From Cylicocyclus nassatus (lineage: Eukaryota > Nematoda > Chromadorea > Rhabditida > Strongylidae): a DNA stretch of 64,000 bases. Within the stretch, counting starts at the first letter, position 1, and every line of letters begins with the position of its first letter. The notes beneath the pieces are model-generated. The model had not been told where the DNA came from. It did not search any database and was given only the letters and a program-made list of their open reading frames with translations. The stretch is from positions 44,575,585 to 44,639,584 of the forward strand of contig CATQJL010000316.1 of assembly GCA_958299035.1 (NCBI GenBank), given 5' to 3'. Below are positions 48,401 to 60,700 of the stretch, one piece after another. Made by a program: the position numbers and the translations under genes.

Positions 48401-51400
48401 ATGCCTCGGATCAAGACTGTGCATTCGAAGGTTACGAAGGCTCCACGTCGTCCTTTTGAGAAGGAGCGTCTTGACCAGGTAACGACGTTTTCACATTCTA
48501 TGTTCGGCAGGGGTTCCAAATTTTGTCAGAGAAAAGTTCATTTTGCGTCAGCTTCATTTTTCTGGTATAATTCGTATGCTGATGGATTTGCTAACTTTCC
48601 TCTTTTCATTCTTTTACACTTAGTGAGTGAAAATCTTCCATCTCCGTTCGTCTTTTCCTTGGAGATTTTAATCTAAAAGCAACCTAGAGATTTAGCTCGT
48701 GTTTTATTCCTACGTACTTTGATTGAAGAGAAAAAAGTTTCATTAAAATTTTTATTTGATAGACACTAAGATGTTTGTAAATATTGGGTTCCGCTTTGGT
48801 AAATCCCTCTTTTCTGCCTTTGTGATTCTAAAGTCTTATATACAGTTACCTGATATTTTGTTGATTTCCTGCGCTCGAGAAAGAAATGATTACTTTTTTG
48901 GGGAATGATCGTAAGATACAACTCTTCAGGCTATCGCTGAAAAACCTTGAAATACGCGTAACTTTTCGCAGACACATTCTAATGGCAACCCTTCCGCCCT
49001 TTACGACTACGATATTTTTGAGGGTGTACCTATATATTTTGCCATCGCCGATATCTTAAAATTATTCAGGAGCTAAAACTCATTGGAGAGTTCGGTTTGA
49101 AGAACAAACGTGAAGTTTGGCGCGTAAAGTACACACTGGCAAAGGTGCGCAAGGCTGCTCGAGAGTTGCTCACATTGGAAGAAAAGGATCCCAAACGACT
49201 TTTCGAAGGAAATGCTCTTCTTCGCCGTCTTGTACGTATTGGAGTGCTTCCTGAGGATCGAATGAAGCTCGATTACATTCTCGGTCTTCGCGTGGAAGAT
49301 TTCCTCGAGAGACGTTTGCAGACGCAGGTTTTCAAGTTGGGATTGGCAAAATCCATTCATCACGCCCGTGTCCTAATCAGACATAGCCACATTCGGTGAG
49401 CAATTTATGTATTGTCGTATCTTTCCTTTTTTTTCTTGTTTTGCATGATTATTTTGCTGCGGGCCTCCGAAGGGTTGGTCCATTTGTGAGAATTCTTAAA
49501 TCTAGAATGGCGCTTCTCGTCAGATTTTGGGGGTTTCTAGAGGGACCCGTCATATTCGCCGAAAAAAAAACCCACAAAAGCTCTCAAAAAAAGCCCAAAA
49601 GCGCCAGAAAGAGCCGGATCGCCCCATTTCACGGCAAGTTTTGGCGCTACGGCATGTGTGTTGATTTCGCAACCATTTTCTTTCGTCGTTTTCTCGTCTG
49701 CCCATCAAAATAATGTCGAGTTTTACCAAATGTTCCAACCCGGATGAAAGAGATCAGTGTGACTTGGCAACCGTAGTTTCTAGGAATCCGCATGTTATTT
49801 TAGCTTCTGATGCAGCCGATTTTGTGTCTTTGTCGTGATATTCTGATTAGTCCTTCTAGCTGTTTGTCTAGTTCAAACTTTTCCTAGGAATTGATGCCAA
49901 AAGCTCACGAGCATGGCGGTGTATTCCTTATTACTGAAAGTTCAAGCAAGTGTTTGCATTTCGAACTCGGACTCCTCGAACTCTCGCATTATATGTCAAG
50001 AGGCGCGATTTTTACCACATGGGCACTAATTAGCGCATTTTTAGCGTTCAAAAAGGTTTCAAAAGACTTCTGATTTCTGAAGGGATATGCAAGATCGTTT
50101 CCGGGACGGTTTAACCTTATATCTTGGAACAGATTCAAAACTTGGATGGTGAAGGTCAGAAACCAGCGAAAACGCAACTAATTATAATTTCGTGATTATT
50201 TCGATTAGATATATATCAGAAGCCGTCAAACTTAGATGGTACTTCGGATAATTAGTAAGGTAGAGCACTTTGTCTGAGAGTTTTCAAGAATCGCATAGCT
50301 CCAAACTGCTGTTTATTGGTGACCCCTGGAGAAATCGCTCCTCTTGACCGTCTGCCCTCGAACTCCTGTTCGTTAGGTACTGAGGCTTCCTCAACGACCG
50401 ATATTGTCAACGATGTTCTCGTTCTGGCGCTTTTGGGCTTTTTTAGGGCGTTAGAGCTTTTTTGGGCGCTTTTGAGCTTTTTTTCGGCGAAGTATGATGA
50501 CCCTTACTCTGGAAATCTTATTTTCTGGAGCTTTCGCGTCTTATACTCTCTTTGTTCCAAAAATAGCAGAAGCTTGTTTGATATTATAAGGAGAGTTTAT
50601 CATTACTTTTTTGTGTATGATCATCTTTGAAAAGGAGTAGATTTGTAGTTCATTCCATTCTCTGTCGCGCGCTTTTGCGCCGCCTATACGCTTATTTTTG
50701 GAAAGGAATTCGACCCTAAAGGCAGCGTCCAGGCAAGTCTGGACACATGGGGATCTCACGTGGATAGTAATTTTGGGGTCCTAACTAAGCCACTGCCCAA
50801 CTGGCAGCTCAGATAGTGTTCTAACAGCTGAGATATTCGCCTCCACACTCGACCCGCGATCGTATTTCGCATGGATTTATGGCGCAAAGCGTGTGTCCTG
50901 GGCGAAACAGCCATGAATCCATGCGAATACGATCGCGGGGTCCAATTTCGAGGGGAATATTTCAGCCGTTAGAGCACTTCCTGCGCTGCCGCTTGAGCAG
51001 TGCCTTAGTTAGGACCCCAAAAGTACTGCACTTTCCAGTAAAAATCTCAAGAGGTCCAGATCTGCCTGGACACTGCATTTAATGTTCCTCTACGTTCCAA
51101 AGGCAGCAAACGATCGGCTCACGATACTTATGGGTAGAATCCAAAGGCACAGACTATACTTGCACAGTGCTGAGTGTGCTGTTTCTAGCATATTGATTTC
51201 GAGTCCCTTTCACTCCGATATTCCCCATATGTTTTTGATATATTGTTTTTTGATATGTCCCCATCAGGATCAAGAAACGAAAATGTGAGAATGCGCGCGC
51301 GGGTGCAGGGGTTTTCCCCGGCTTTATAGGAATCCGATTTGCCGCATTTGTATATGACCCGTTTATAGCTTCCGTAACTCGCCTGGAAAAATTTGCACAG

Positions 51401-51834
51401 CAAAATCCGTTTGTGGAGCCGTTCGTATGTAACATCATCATAGTTTTGCCAGTAGCTGCACTTAGGCACCCGCCATACTTGATCCGCTTAATCCACTTCA
51501 GCTACAGTAAACGACTGGCGACTTCAAAGCGTCAAGCGGAGTTTTTTTTTGCAAAGAACGAACATTGAGTTTCAAATTGAATTATGGAAGTACTTGTTTC
51601 ATGCATAAACTACGTGAATCAACAACAACAATCAACAAATCAACAATTCACAACTTCATTTTCAGTGTTCGCCGCCAAGTAGTAGACGTACCATCCTTCA
51701 TCGTCCGTCTTGACTCGCAGAAACACATCGACTTCTCACTCAAATCACCCTTCGGAGGCGGCCGCCCAGGACGTGTAAAGAGACGCAACATGAAGAAAGC
51801 TGAAGGAGGTGAAGCGTCAGGAGATGACGAGTAA
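48401..51834 (+). CDS. rps-9: 40S ribosomal protein S9 (uS4)
   Basis: Structural protein of the small ribosomal subunit, binding 18S rRNA. Exons 48401-48478, 49070-49395 and 51666-51834, phases 0 and 2, encode 190 aa, the normal length. Visible: conserved N-terminus ([10 protein letters not shown]), an S4 RNA-binding region ([20 protein letters not shown], then [16 protein letters not shown]), the stretch [29 protein letters not shown] and an acidic tail. Introns are 591 bp and 2270 bp; the second carries fold-back repeats. Donors GTAACG and GTGAGC; acceptors TTATTCAG and TTTTCAG. AATAAA at 51850-51855. The intact frame and sites argue for a working gene. Confidence 0.97.
49550..50495. repeat. 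Inverted pair within rps-9 intron 2
   Basis: ATATTCGCCGAAAAAAAA... with AAAAGCCCAAAAGCGCCAGAA (49552-49612) is matched inverted at about 50424-50495 (TTCTGGCGCTTTTGGGC... TTTTTTTCGGCGAAGTAT). The spacer is about 800 bp. Probably the ends of a composite repeat. Confidence 0.5.
50722..51076. repeat. Fold-back MITE within rps-9 intron 2
   Basis: GCAGCGTCCAGGCAAGTCTGG pairs with an inverted copy ending TCTGCCTGGACACTGC. Further pairs include GGGGTCCTAACTAAG / CTTAGTTAGGACCCC and CGCGATCGTATTTCGCATGG / CCATGCGAATACGATCGCG. Arms of about 165 bp; no coding capacity. Confidence 0.8.
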
Positions 51835-51849
51835 TTTGTTATTGTTATG

Positions 51850-51855
51850 AATAAA
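51850..51855 (+). terminator. rps-9: rps-9 polyadenylation signal
   Basis: AATAAA 16 bp after the stop codon, typical spacing for a short nematode 3' UTR. Confidence 0.75.
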
Positions 51856-52341
51856 TCGTTTTGGTTATAAATTATATAGAATTTTGTTGCTTATGAATAG
51901 TGGATACAATTCTGTAGAGACTCGTAATAACATCAGTTGTGGGTGTGCTACTGTATCAAAAAGAACGCGCTGTTCAGTCTTTCTGCTCTTTCATCATTTC
52001 ATCCTGTCGATTCTCTGCGTCCGATGTGTTGCCTGATTATGGGGTCGATAGTTCCCTTGTTTGCTGAATAATCATACGATTGCGCTAGTCAGCATGTTTC
52101 AGTCGCAATCTTGTTGAATATTGACATGAATGCAAACAAAAAATGAAAATTCGACTCGAACTGGCAAGCACTGTCACTGTTTCACTGTTCACCATAACTG
52201 GGGTCTGTGGCGGCGCGGTACAGTAGCGATACCCTCAACAATACCACCAAGTCCTGCTGCAGAAGCTGTCTTCAGAAGCGAAATGTTGCAGAGAGTGGAA
52301 GCGGCAAAGGCAGCCCTACCCACCCACTGGACGGTATGTTA

Positions 52342-52573
52342 GGGATCGTTCATACCGCGCACAAAGGCGGACGAAGCCGGACGAAGGCGGACGAAGCCGG
52401 ACAAAGGCGGACGAAGCCGGACAAAGGCGGACGAAGGCGCGTCTTGTCTCGTCTCGTTTCTCTCGACACACACATACTCACACATGCTTTCGTCCGCCTT
52501 TGTGCGGCTTCGTCGGCCTTCGTCCGGCTTTGTCCGGCTTCGTCCGCCTTTGTGCGCGGTATGAACGATCCCC
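52342..52573. repeat. Fold-back element of GGACGAAGCCGGACAAAGGC repeats
   Basis: GGGATCGTTCATACCGCGCAC is matched inverted at the right end. The arms consist of alternating 10-12 bp words GGACGAAGCC / GGACAAAGGC and their inverse. The loop is a short CA-rich stretch. Confidence 0.85.
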
Positions 52574-52651
52574 TAGGCTCTGATTAAGTATATGTTGATA
52601 TTTTTGGATATAATTATGAGAATTTACGTTCCAAGGTAATTTGCAGTCTAG

Positions 52652-52821
52652 GGAACGGCCATAGGTTGTCGGTGATCGCGGTGTCGTCGGTGTTGTCGGG
52701 GTTGCCGAGGTTGTCGGTCGTTAGGACCTCATGATAGCCTTCACGTTTCGCGCGCTCTCTAAACTGTCTCTGACCCCGACAACCGCGAACATCACGAACA
52801 CCGACAACCTATGGGCGTTCC
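52652..52821. repeat. Fold-back element with TTGTCGG words
   Basis: GGAACGGCCATAGGTTGTCG is matched inverted at 52802-52821. The left arm repeats GTTGTCGG/TGTCGTCGG words. No coding content. Confidence 0.8.
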
Positions 52822-53084
52822 AATAGTTTCAAGCGCTGTGTTTCCATATCGCCAGGTTGATGGGCAGCACCCCCCCCCCCCCCCTCTGCTCTTCTTTATC
52901 TCTGCTATTGTCCCGCGGTGACAGGGTCAGCGGTGATGCATCGTGGGTAGAGGAACGAACGCCTCAATGAAGCATCGCCTTCGCGGGCTGGTCCTTTCCT
53001 CCTACTGTTGTGCATCGTGTTGGGACCAGTGCCGCGGAGGCGACACCTAATTGAGGTGTTCGTTCCTCCACCCATGCATCGTGA

Positions 53085-53910
53085 TTTACAATCGACTCGC
53101 GGCTGCTTCTAATGGTATAGTCGTCCTCACCTCACTAGTCACCCGGTGGGCGAATTCGAATTTAAATTGGAGCAAGCCGGTCGCGGCGGGGCACGGCACC
53201 TCAGCCCTCAGTTCAAATCTTCGTAATCCTTTTCCGCCCTTTTCTTCCCGTTGCTTGGTTATTCGCTGATTCTGGCAATGTTCTTTAAGACAACTGACAC
53301 TTTATTTTTGTCAAGCGTCGTTTCTGGCCACTAGAGGAACGATGCAGATGGCGAATTTGTGACGTATAATTTACTAGAGCAACGCTTTTGCACATGTCAC
53401 TTACAAAGAAAGGACCTAGAGCAAAAATGTCCCATCTATGTCGTTTCTTCAAGCTTACCTATATACAGAGTTGAAGTAACAAGCATAGCAGAACGAAACA
53501 ACGCGGGTGGAGGACTATATGTCGCCGAATTTGGAAGAGTCCCGCGCGGATTCCCTGCAGGAACGCATGTCCGCGCATGTACAAGAGTGCGTATTTGTCG
53601 CAAATGACCGCGGGGACCGCCCTTTTTCGGCGACATATAGTCCTCCACCCAAACAACGCTCGACAACAACAAAGTGGTCAATTTCGCTAGCGAATTTACC
53701 TTATATCAAACAAAAAACGGACGAGTACCGAGAAAAACGGCGAAGAAACATACGTAAATTTGAACTGAGGGCTAAGGTGCCGCGCTCCGCCGCGACCGGC
53801 CTGCTCCGGGTCAACGATCGCCCACTTGGCGACTCGTGGGGTGAGGACGACTATATGAGGTTTGGCACGTACGGGTCTCTTCGAATCATGTCCAAGCAAC
53901 ACTGGTTCGG
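53085..53910. repeat. Outer inverted repeat enclosing a smaller fold-back
   Basis: Sequence at about 53100-53250 (GTCGTCCTCACC, CGGTCGCGGCGG, AGCCCTCAGTTCAAAT) is matched inverted at about 53755-53860. The inner fold-back 53505-53650 sits between the arms, so this is a nested pair. Confidence 0.65.
53505..53650. repeat. Fold-back MITE
   Basis: GGGTGGAGGACTATATGTCG returns exactly inverted at 53631-53650. About 146 bp with GC-rich arms. It creates open frames on both strands. Confidence 0.85.
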
Positions 53911-54459
53911 CCGGCCGCGTGATCTATTCTGTAAAATGCTAGGGTATCGTCATCACTTCTTAAAACGTGACTATACCATTGTAATCTTGCTCCACGCGTT
54001 TTGTCCGCGATCGGAGCGACTCCGAAAATGTGCCGCACATCGGTGTTCGTGGGAGACGGTCAAGAGGCCCGATTTTCCCGGAGGTCACCAAATTAACAGC
54101 TCGATTTAGAGCTGTGCGAGTTTTTCAAAAATACCACACAAAGTGCTCTAGCTTACTAATCATCTGAATCTGAAACTTGCTAAGTTTGACGGCTTTTGGT
54201 GAAAACTTGATTGAAATATTCACGAAAACTCCATTAGTCGCATTTTCACGGGTTCTTGGCTTCCAACACTTATGTTTCAAACTTATTTTGAGATGATAAG
54301 ATCAAGCAACCCGTGGGACGATTCATACAAATCTTGTTAGAAATTTGAACTGCCGCTAGAACATAAAGTACTAAAAATGCGCTATTTGGTGTCTATCTGG
54401 CAATAACAGTCGCTCCTCTTGACACACACCCAAGTGTTTGAAGTGGTGACTTTCTTCAG

Positions 54460-54612
54460 CGGCTGTCTGTCAATGGTGATTGTCATCGGTTTGCCCCCGA
54501 CATTCCAGGTACTCAATCTTTTCGACGTTGAGTCGCAAGCCTTACTCGGATAGACACTTTTCCCACCTCATGCTTGCCTCTTCAAGCTCCTGCCTCGATT
54601 CGCTTAGTAGCT
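54460..54612 (-). pseudogene. RTE-type LINE reverse transcriptase fragment
   Basis: On the minus strand a short frame reads SESRQELEEASMRWEKCLSE, then a stop, then GLRLNVEKIEYLEC. That arrangement is a hallmark of the C-terminal part of RTE-clade reverse transcriptases (family knowledge). Only about 50 codons remain, with an internal stop, so it is dead. It adjoins repeat copy B (54613-54930). Confidence 0.7.
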
Positions 54613-55045
54613 TGAAGGCAGTGGCTCGGCAAATCTCAACATATTCAAATTTTCGCTTACCTGGGGTTATTCAATACGCTGATTCCGAAAATCCACTTTT
54701 GAGAGCTTGAAAGTGCCGAAAACGAGCGTTTTCCAATGCCCTTCCCTTTGGAATTGGACGAGTGCTGCAATGCTGATGACGCCGAATCGTTGCAGGACCC
54801 AATGGTTATAGCATTGCGGCGGGCAGCCTTCAATGGTGAGAAGGAAATTGTCAACTCGTCCAGATGCGTGTAGGAATGGCCTGCGCATGTAAGTTTGAGA
54901 GCAATTTTCTCGGCAAGGAAGTCATGCTGTTCAACCGGGATTGCACTGTTTACTTGGGCAATAAGGAGTCTACCGCGTTAAAATTGAATTGGAGTTTTGC
55001 CGAGACACTGCCTTTAACGTTATCCGCATGGAGGAGTGTCCACGG
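54613..55045. repeat. Dispersed repeat, copy B (site without the insertion)
   Basis: Matches 2830-3163 and continues into sequence equivalent to 4717-4810 (CAACCGGGA, ACTTGGGCAATAAGGA / ACTTAGACGATAAGGA, CCTTTAACG). At the position where copy A carries the 1545-bp element, copy B has CTGTTCAA and no insertion. Confidence 0.75.
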
Positions 55046-55059
55046 ATGCGACAACTGAA

Positions 55060-55760
55060 TGTCGATATTTATGCTCAATATGAAGAGAAATGGCGACGAA
55101 GGCGATCCTTGATGTGCTCTTACTTACAGGAAATGGTCAGAAGTCGAAATGTCCAATCCAGACAAGCTGCATACCTTTCGATGCAGCATAGAACGCTGAT
55201 TTCAATTCTGTCTTTCATATCTGTAGAACGCCTTCGTAGGCGAAGTTATGAGCAGCTTTACCGCGAAAAAATTGTACGCAAAAATTGCAAAATTAGGCAC
55301 ATTGTTGCCCTTTTAGCTCACCTCTAGGTACGGGTCATATGAAGTGACCTACAAGGGCAGGATACTTGCTGAGCGTGGCCATTCATAATGACATGTATAT
55401 CAAAAAATGCACCTTTTGATGCTGGTTCGAATACTGCATTCGGTAACTGCGAAACAATAGCCTAGATGGAGTTATGATTTTTCTCATGAATAAATTGCGC
55501 TACTGCGGAGGGTCAAAATCATCAATGAAATTTTTTTTTTCAAATGCTGAGTATGATTTAGACAGATATAATTACAACAACACTTCCAAAATTCTCTTTT
55601 TAACTACTCCAAAATACGTAAATTTTTTAAGAAAAAAAGTGCATAACTTCCTTCACGTGATCGTTTCGCAGATATCTAGCACAGATTTGGAATCAGCGTT
55701 TCGAGTTGCATCTTACGGTATACATCTTCCAAATGGCCACGGTCACCGAGTATCCTTTCC
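55060..55760. repeat. Dispersed 'AACGCTGATTYCAA' repeat family copies
   Basis: AAATGGTCAGAAGTCGAAATG, GATGCAGCATAGAACGCTGAT and ATCTGTAGAACGCCTTCG recur, with changes, at 60240-60420 and inverted at 60545-60700. A related AGATTTGGAATCAGCGTTT word occurs at 55683, 56403 and 59153. Family unidentified. Confidence 0.6.
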
Positions 55761-55847
55761 TTGTTAGTTGCATGTCTTGGTCTAGCACTGAGCCGACAAT
55801 GGCTCTATACAATCAAGTTTGCCTTTCTCACGCACGATTTCTTACAA

Positions 55848-56497
55848 GGAGAGGATACTCAGTCGAAAGCGCTAATCCAAATGAGACATATATCGTCTTA
55901 AAGTGCTTGAAACGCTGATTCCAAATCTGCAGTTTCTAGCTGCGGAGCGGTTTTATAGAGGGAGTTATGAGGGTGTTTCCCTCTAGGGTCGAGGCGCCCT
56001 TCCACCATGTCTCCCCTACCTATAAGCACTGTAGAGGAGTACCAACTGGTGGCAACTGGCCTCATGGTTAACTTGACTGAAGATTACAGTAAGGATCATA
56101 ATACTCGTATTACCTTGGACACTTCTATACCATCAATATCATCAAAAATTTCAGGCTTTAGAGCTTTAAAGCCATTTAGAAGCTTAATTTTGCAAAAACT
56201 GCGATAAAGTTGCATGCGAAGAGGATCAAAACCTTGACACTCTCCTTAGCAAGCACGTCACTTACCACTAGGTCAGTTGCCACCAGTTGGTACTCCTCTG
56301 CAGTGCTTATAGGTAGGGGAGAAATGGTGGAGGGCGGATGGACCCCAGAGGGAAACACCTCTCATAACTCCCTTTACAAAACCGTTCCGCAGCTAGAAAA
56401 TGCAGATTTGGAATCAGCGTTTCAAGCGCTTTAAGACGATATATGTCTAATCTGGATTGGCGTTTTCGACTAAGTATCCTCTCCTTGTTAGCGAAAT
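55848..56497. repeat. Long inverted repeat (about 230-280-bp arms)
   Basis: ACAAGGAGAGGATACTCAGTCG at the left is matched inverted at the right (CGACTAAGTATCCTCTCCTTGT). The pairing runs inward through AGACATATATCGTCTTAAAG, CTGATTCCAAATCTGCAG, CCTACCTATAAGCACTG and AGAGGAGTACCAACTGGTGG. The central spacer (about 56090-56240) is AT-rich. Confidence 0.85.
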
Positions 56498-57121
56498 AGT
56501 GGTCTTCAACGGCTTATAACTTTGTCCACAAAAGCGTTCTGCAGATAGGGAAGACAGATCTAGAGCCAGCATTTTATGCTGCATCTAATGTATGCATCTT
56601 GCTTGAATTGGCCACTTCAATTTCTGACATTTCCTTGTTAGATTGGGGATGGCATTCATGTTCCTGCTGCACGGGGTACGGCCCCGTTATGTTTACATAA
56701 AGAAGTTTATTCCAGCGGACGTGCTCTTTTACGTTGTTATGTACCAGAGGGGATGCAGAGAAGCCATTATTTAAGAGCGCAAGCTATAAGTTGAGAAGTG
56801 TACTACTGTCACAACTATGATAGCTGTATTGTTTACATAAACATGTGGCATATTGTATCATATCATTTAGCACATCATTCCTCAACACCCCTCTTAAGAC
56901 AAAGGATTATGTCTTTTTCTTAGTGTGGACTTGAAGTTGACAGGCTGCTTTCGGTGTCGAAATGGATACTTCCCAGAAGTTGATAGCTTCAGTGCTGGTG
57001 ACAGCGGAGATTTGGACTTTGAACTCGGCATATCTGCAACAAAGCGCTGGCTTTTTGCTTTTCTTTTTATGCGCTTGCTTTTCGCTTTTCTTTTGAGTGT
57101 GTGTTCGTTTCTTCCTTGGCT

Positions 57122-58022
57122 TCAGGTACTCAAGATTTTCACTGCGCATCTGATTGGCATGCCTTCTCTGAAGAAGCTTATCTTCCGTCTCCACATCGTA
57201 TAGACGTTCTTCTGTGCGACGTCGATGTCCGGGGCGCTAGTCTTTAATCCAAACACGTCCATTTTGATAAAGGACTCGGACTTTGCTCCATGATGTCGAT
57301 TGACCTGCTCTTCCATCTGGGTATCACCTTCTCCTTTCCCTTGGGACTTCATTGGTTTAACTGTCGTTTTGATCGGTCGTCCCAGGAACAGTTTGGCTGA
57401 GGACAGGATTTTAAGTAAAGCAGCATTTAACATTCTTCGGGAGTTCTGTAGGAACTGTGCCAATATTTCTGACCTTCCCCTTCCTTCAGCTTCTGAAATG
57501 CTCGTTTTGAGATGTCTACAAAACACTCTGTTTGGCCATTTGACTGTGGATGTGGTGGCGAATGAGCATGCTCAATGCCATGGTTGTAGAAATCCTGAAA
57601 CTCTGCTGTAAATTGATTTCCGCTATCAGAGTTCAGGGTTCGTGGCTCTCTGAAATGAGCGAACACCTTTTTTCAATTTCGTAAGCGTTGCTTTGACTGA
57701 AGAGGACAACATCTTGCAGACTTCTGGCCACTTGGAATATGCGTCGGGCAGTACGAGGTATGTTCTCTCATCGAGTGGTCCAGCAAAATTAATATGCACT
57801 CCGTCACGGCTTGTTCTTTCTAGTCCAGGAGCTCAAATGCGTTTTCAACGGCATTTCTGCTGCTTCTTGACAATTGCGGCAGTGGCTTACAATGTCTTCA
57901 TTACCTCTATTGACGTTCGTCCGAACACGTAATCTTTGTCGAGCATCTTCATTTTGTTCATTACGGCCCTTCATGGAGATGTTTGAGAACTCTGCTTTGA
58001 AATGAGATACGCACCTATGCAC
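57122..58022 (-). pseudogene. Ty3/gypsy-type integrase remnant
   Basis: Three minus-strand frames in order: 58022-57804 with a Cys-x2-Cys (CRNCQ) zinc-binding end; about 57800-57690 with an INFAGP...DAYSKWPEV core start; 57666-57427 with SDSGNQFTAEF, HPQSNGQTE and FVDISKRAFQKL; and 57526-57122 with LGRPIKTT and NRHHGAK. These are the order and motifs of the integrase of Ty3/gypsy retrotransposons (family knowledge). Several frameshifts break it, and no LTRs, RT or gag were recognised, so it is an inactive fragment. Confidence 0.8.
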
Positions 58023-58188
58023 GCTCTAACTCGCGTTCAACATTTCCGTGCATCTGCGCATATGCATGCCATCTTTCTGAGATAACGAAAATGTCTTAGG
58101 TTATTTATGCAGTTATAATGCTAATGGCCTGATTTACATACAGAACACAGGGCATCGCGATGGGTGCAAAGAGGGAAGTAAGCTCGCT

Positions 58189-58377
58189 TTGGACTTTCCA
58201 GTACTTCACAAATTTATGAGACTAAATCCACTCATCAATCTATTCAGAAACTTGGCGAAGTCATTCGGAAAGAAAACAAAGCGTATGGAATTTCTGGAAA
58301 CAATCAAGGCAAAATGGGTTTCCCCAGCGACTGCACCTCTTTTTCACTTGCTTGGCTTGCCTTCGAGCGGCATCTGA
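58189..58377 (+). pseudogene. Possible transposase-like fragment
   Basis: A 62-codon frame containing RLNPLINLFRNLAKSFGKKT and a later PATAP. It resembles, from memory only, a protein repeat common in nematode transposon-derived sequences. No catalytic motif can be pointed to. Confidence 0.2.
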
Positions 58378-59422
58378 AACGGTTCGATAGTGTTTGGTAG
58401 CAGCGTTACATCAACGCTTTAGTCTGACTCCCGTTTTTTCGAGCTCGATCAGGCAATATTTCGACATGATGAGATGTAGAGGACTCGAAATGGGGCTTCA
58501 GATTGCTAGCCACGATTTGCCATTGGAAATCGAGTTTTGGTAGTTTTTCCTGTATAGATTTTGTAGAATTCCCAGCGTAAAGGCGAGGTATACCGCGTGA
58601 AAAAAGATTCTAAGGCACCATCTCTTGGTCTTTCTACCTAGCGAAAGGCCCACAAGCAGCCATTCGAACCGAGATATCAATGAACGCGTTGCCGGCGTTG
58701 TAGTCAGAAATGACTCTTGGCTTTCCACTTAAAATGTCCACTTTGTGCATGGTGGATAACATGAGGGCGTCCCTTTTATCTCTCCATTTGAGCACTAACA
58801 GGGGAAGGATACCAACATTAGTCGGCGATTGAAGAAGAGTTGTATATTAGTAGACGCGCCTTAAAATGCTGATTCCAAGTCTGCTTTCATTTTTTGCGGA
58901 ACGAGTTTTCGAAATATCTACGTTATGAGCGTTTGAATGTCCAAATTCGCCGAGATTTTGGTGGCTTAAAATTGGCGAAAAGCTATACAAAAACACAGAG
59001 AACTGAAACGTCAGTTTTTTATCGAGTATATTGTTTGCAAGGAAGGAACAAAGCGGGTGGAAATCGCATAGGTATTGTTTTAGACCTTTTCGCCAATCTT
59101 AGGCCACCTAAACCTTGGCAAATTTGGACATACAAACGCTCATGGAAAGCAGATTTGGAATCAGCGTTTAAAGACGAGTCTACTGATATATCTCTCACCT
59201 TTAATCGCCGACTAATGTTGCTATCCTTCCCTTGTAAGATCTCGTCACTCCTTTGTTGCGCAACCATTTGTCCTCTTAACTTTCGGCTTATCACTTCTCT
59301 TGGCAAGCCACGGCAACCCTGATTTATCTACCAAATGTGTTGATGGCTGAGCATTTTTTTCGGCCAGCAATGCTTGTGTAGAAATTGTCCGTGTAGGGGA
59401 TCCCACCGCAGTTGAGAAGATT

Positions 59423-60185
59423 TCACATCAAGTCCATTACAGCATTTTCAGCCACTGGATCGTTCTTGGGTGGCCCAGTCTTCCATAGTGGACGGTTAAG
59501 TTGTATGTGTATCCGCCACTGGAACAGATTTTGAAAAGCTTCGGCCCATATTTGTGTCTGTTTGGTATTGTGCCGAAATGAGATCCTGTCGTAAAAAGGA
59601 ATCAAGCTTTCATCTATACAGACACACAATCGAGGACGAAATGCATTTTTGCAGTTAGCCGTGAAGACATCGAGGAAACTCTATCGTATCTTTCCTATTG
59701 TAATACACAAAATGCATGCATCGCAAAATCGTAAGGAATCGATTTCTTGTCATGATCTTTGAGCATATCGGGTGCCCACCTATCGCAAAATCTGACGACC
59801 AGTAATCGTAGATACTCGGCATAGCAACGTAACCCATTAGAAATAGAATCACGACAGACTTTCTCGTCTCATCCGGTTCTGTGGGGGAAAGAAATTACTG
59901 ATTTTTGTAGGCCATATCGATTGGTCTCGTCCACAACATGATAAGGACGTAGTCGACAATGCAAAAGTAATAGTCCACGGGTTCACGACACTCCTCCAGT
60001 GAAACTAGATCGAGCCCAGCAGCATCATCAGAAAAGTGAAACCTGCGGATCTCAATCTCCTTGCTCCAACTGGCGTCGTCCACATCTTCATTCGCTGTTA
60101 TCATCACTCGATTCTTCGCTTTCGCTGAGTGTTGTAGTATCATGTGTTCGGTGTGCTCATCGTCATTGTAGTCATCTTCCTCCAC
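59423..60185 (-). pseudogene. piggyBac-family transposase remnant
   Basis: Minus-strand frames in order: 60185-59895 (acidic N-terminus, then a PVDYYF segment), 59852-59655 (LMGYVAMPSIYDYWSS, then MTRNRFLTILRCMHF) and 59629-59423 (CIDESLIPFYDRISFR). These match the DDE-type piggyBac (PGBD) transposase order, including the conserved D-E-S segment. About one third to one half of the usual length survives. Stops and frameshifts separate the blocks, so it is inactive. The CSD C-terminal domain was not found. Confidence 0.8.
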
Positions 60186-60239
60186 TTTCTATCGAAAGGT
60201 CCTCAAATCGTTTGTGGCTTCGGAATTCGCCATTCTGTT

Positions 60240-60700
60240 GCTGACAAGGAAATGGTCAGAAGTCGAAGTGGCCAAACCAAACAAGCTTTATACCATTCGA
60301 TGCAGTATAAAACGCTGACTTCGAATCTGTCTTTCTTATCTGCTTCCCGCTTCTGTGGACGAAGCTACAAGCGGTTTTATTGTGAAAAAATCACACATAA
60401 ATACAGCGAAATTGAGCACACTGTTGCACTTTTAGCTCAGCTTCTTTCTTTAAAAATTCTAAGTAGGCTAGCTGCATGTTTTGGCCCAGCATCAAGGCGA
60501 ACGTCGCTAACCACGACTGAATTTCCAATTTCACGCGTAATTTCTTAGCAAAATAATGGTATTTAATGGCTTGTAGCTTCGTCCACAGAAGCGGGAAGCA
60601 GATAAGAAAGACAGATTCGAAGTCAGCGTTTTATACTGCATCGAATGGTGTACAGCTTGTTTGGTTTGGCCACTTCGACATCTGACCATTCCCTTGTGAG
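60240..60700. repeat. Inverted pair of the 55-kb dispersed repeat
   Basis: The forward copy 60246-60400 (AAATGGTCAGAAGTCGAAGT, CATTCGATGCAGTATAAAACG, TCTGCTTCCCGCTTCTGTGG) returns inverted at about 60570-60700. It lies directly beside the piggyBac remnant and may be part of that element. Confidence 0.65.

Noticed and set aside
53507..54109. Longest open frame in the window (200 codons, +)
   Set aside because: It runs through a perfect fold-back (53505-53650) and an arm of a larger inverted repeat, in GC-rich sequence that is open on both strands. No protein similarity or splice context.
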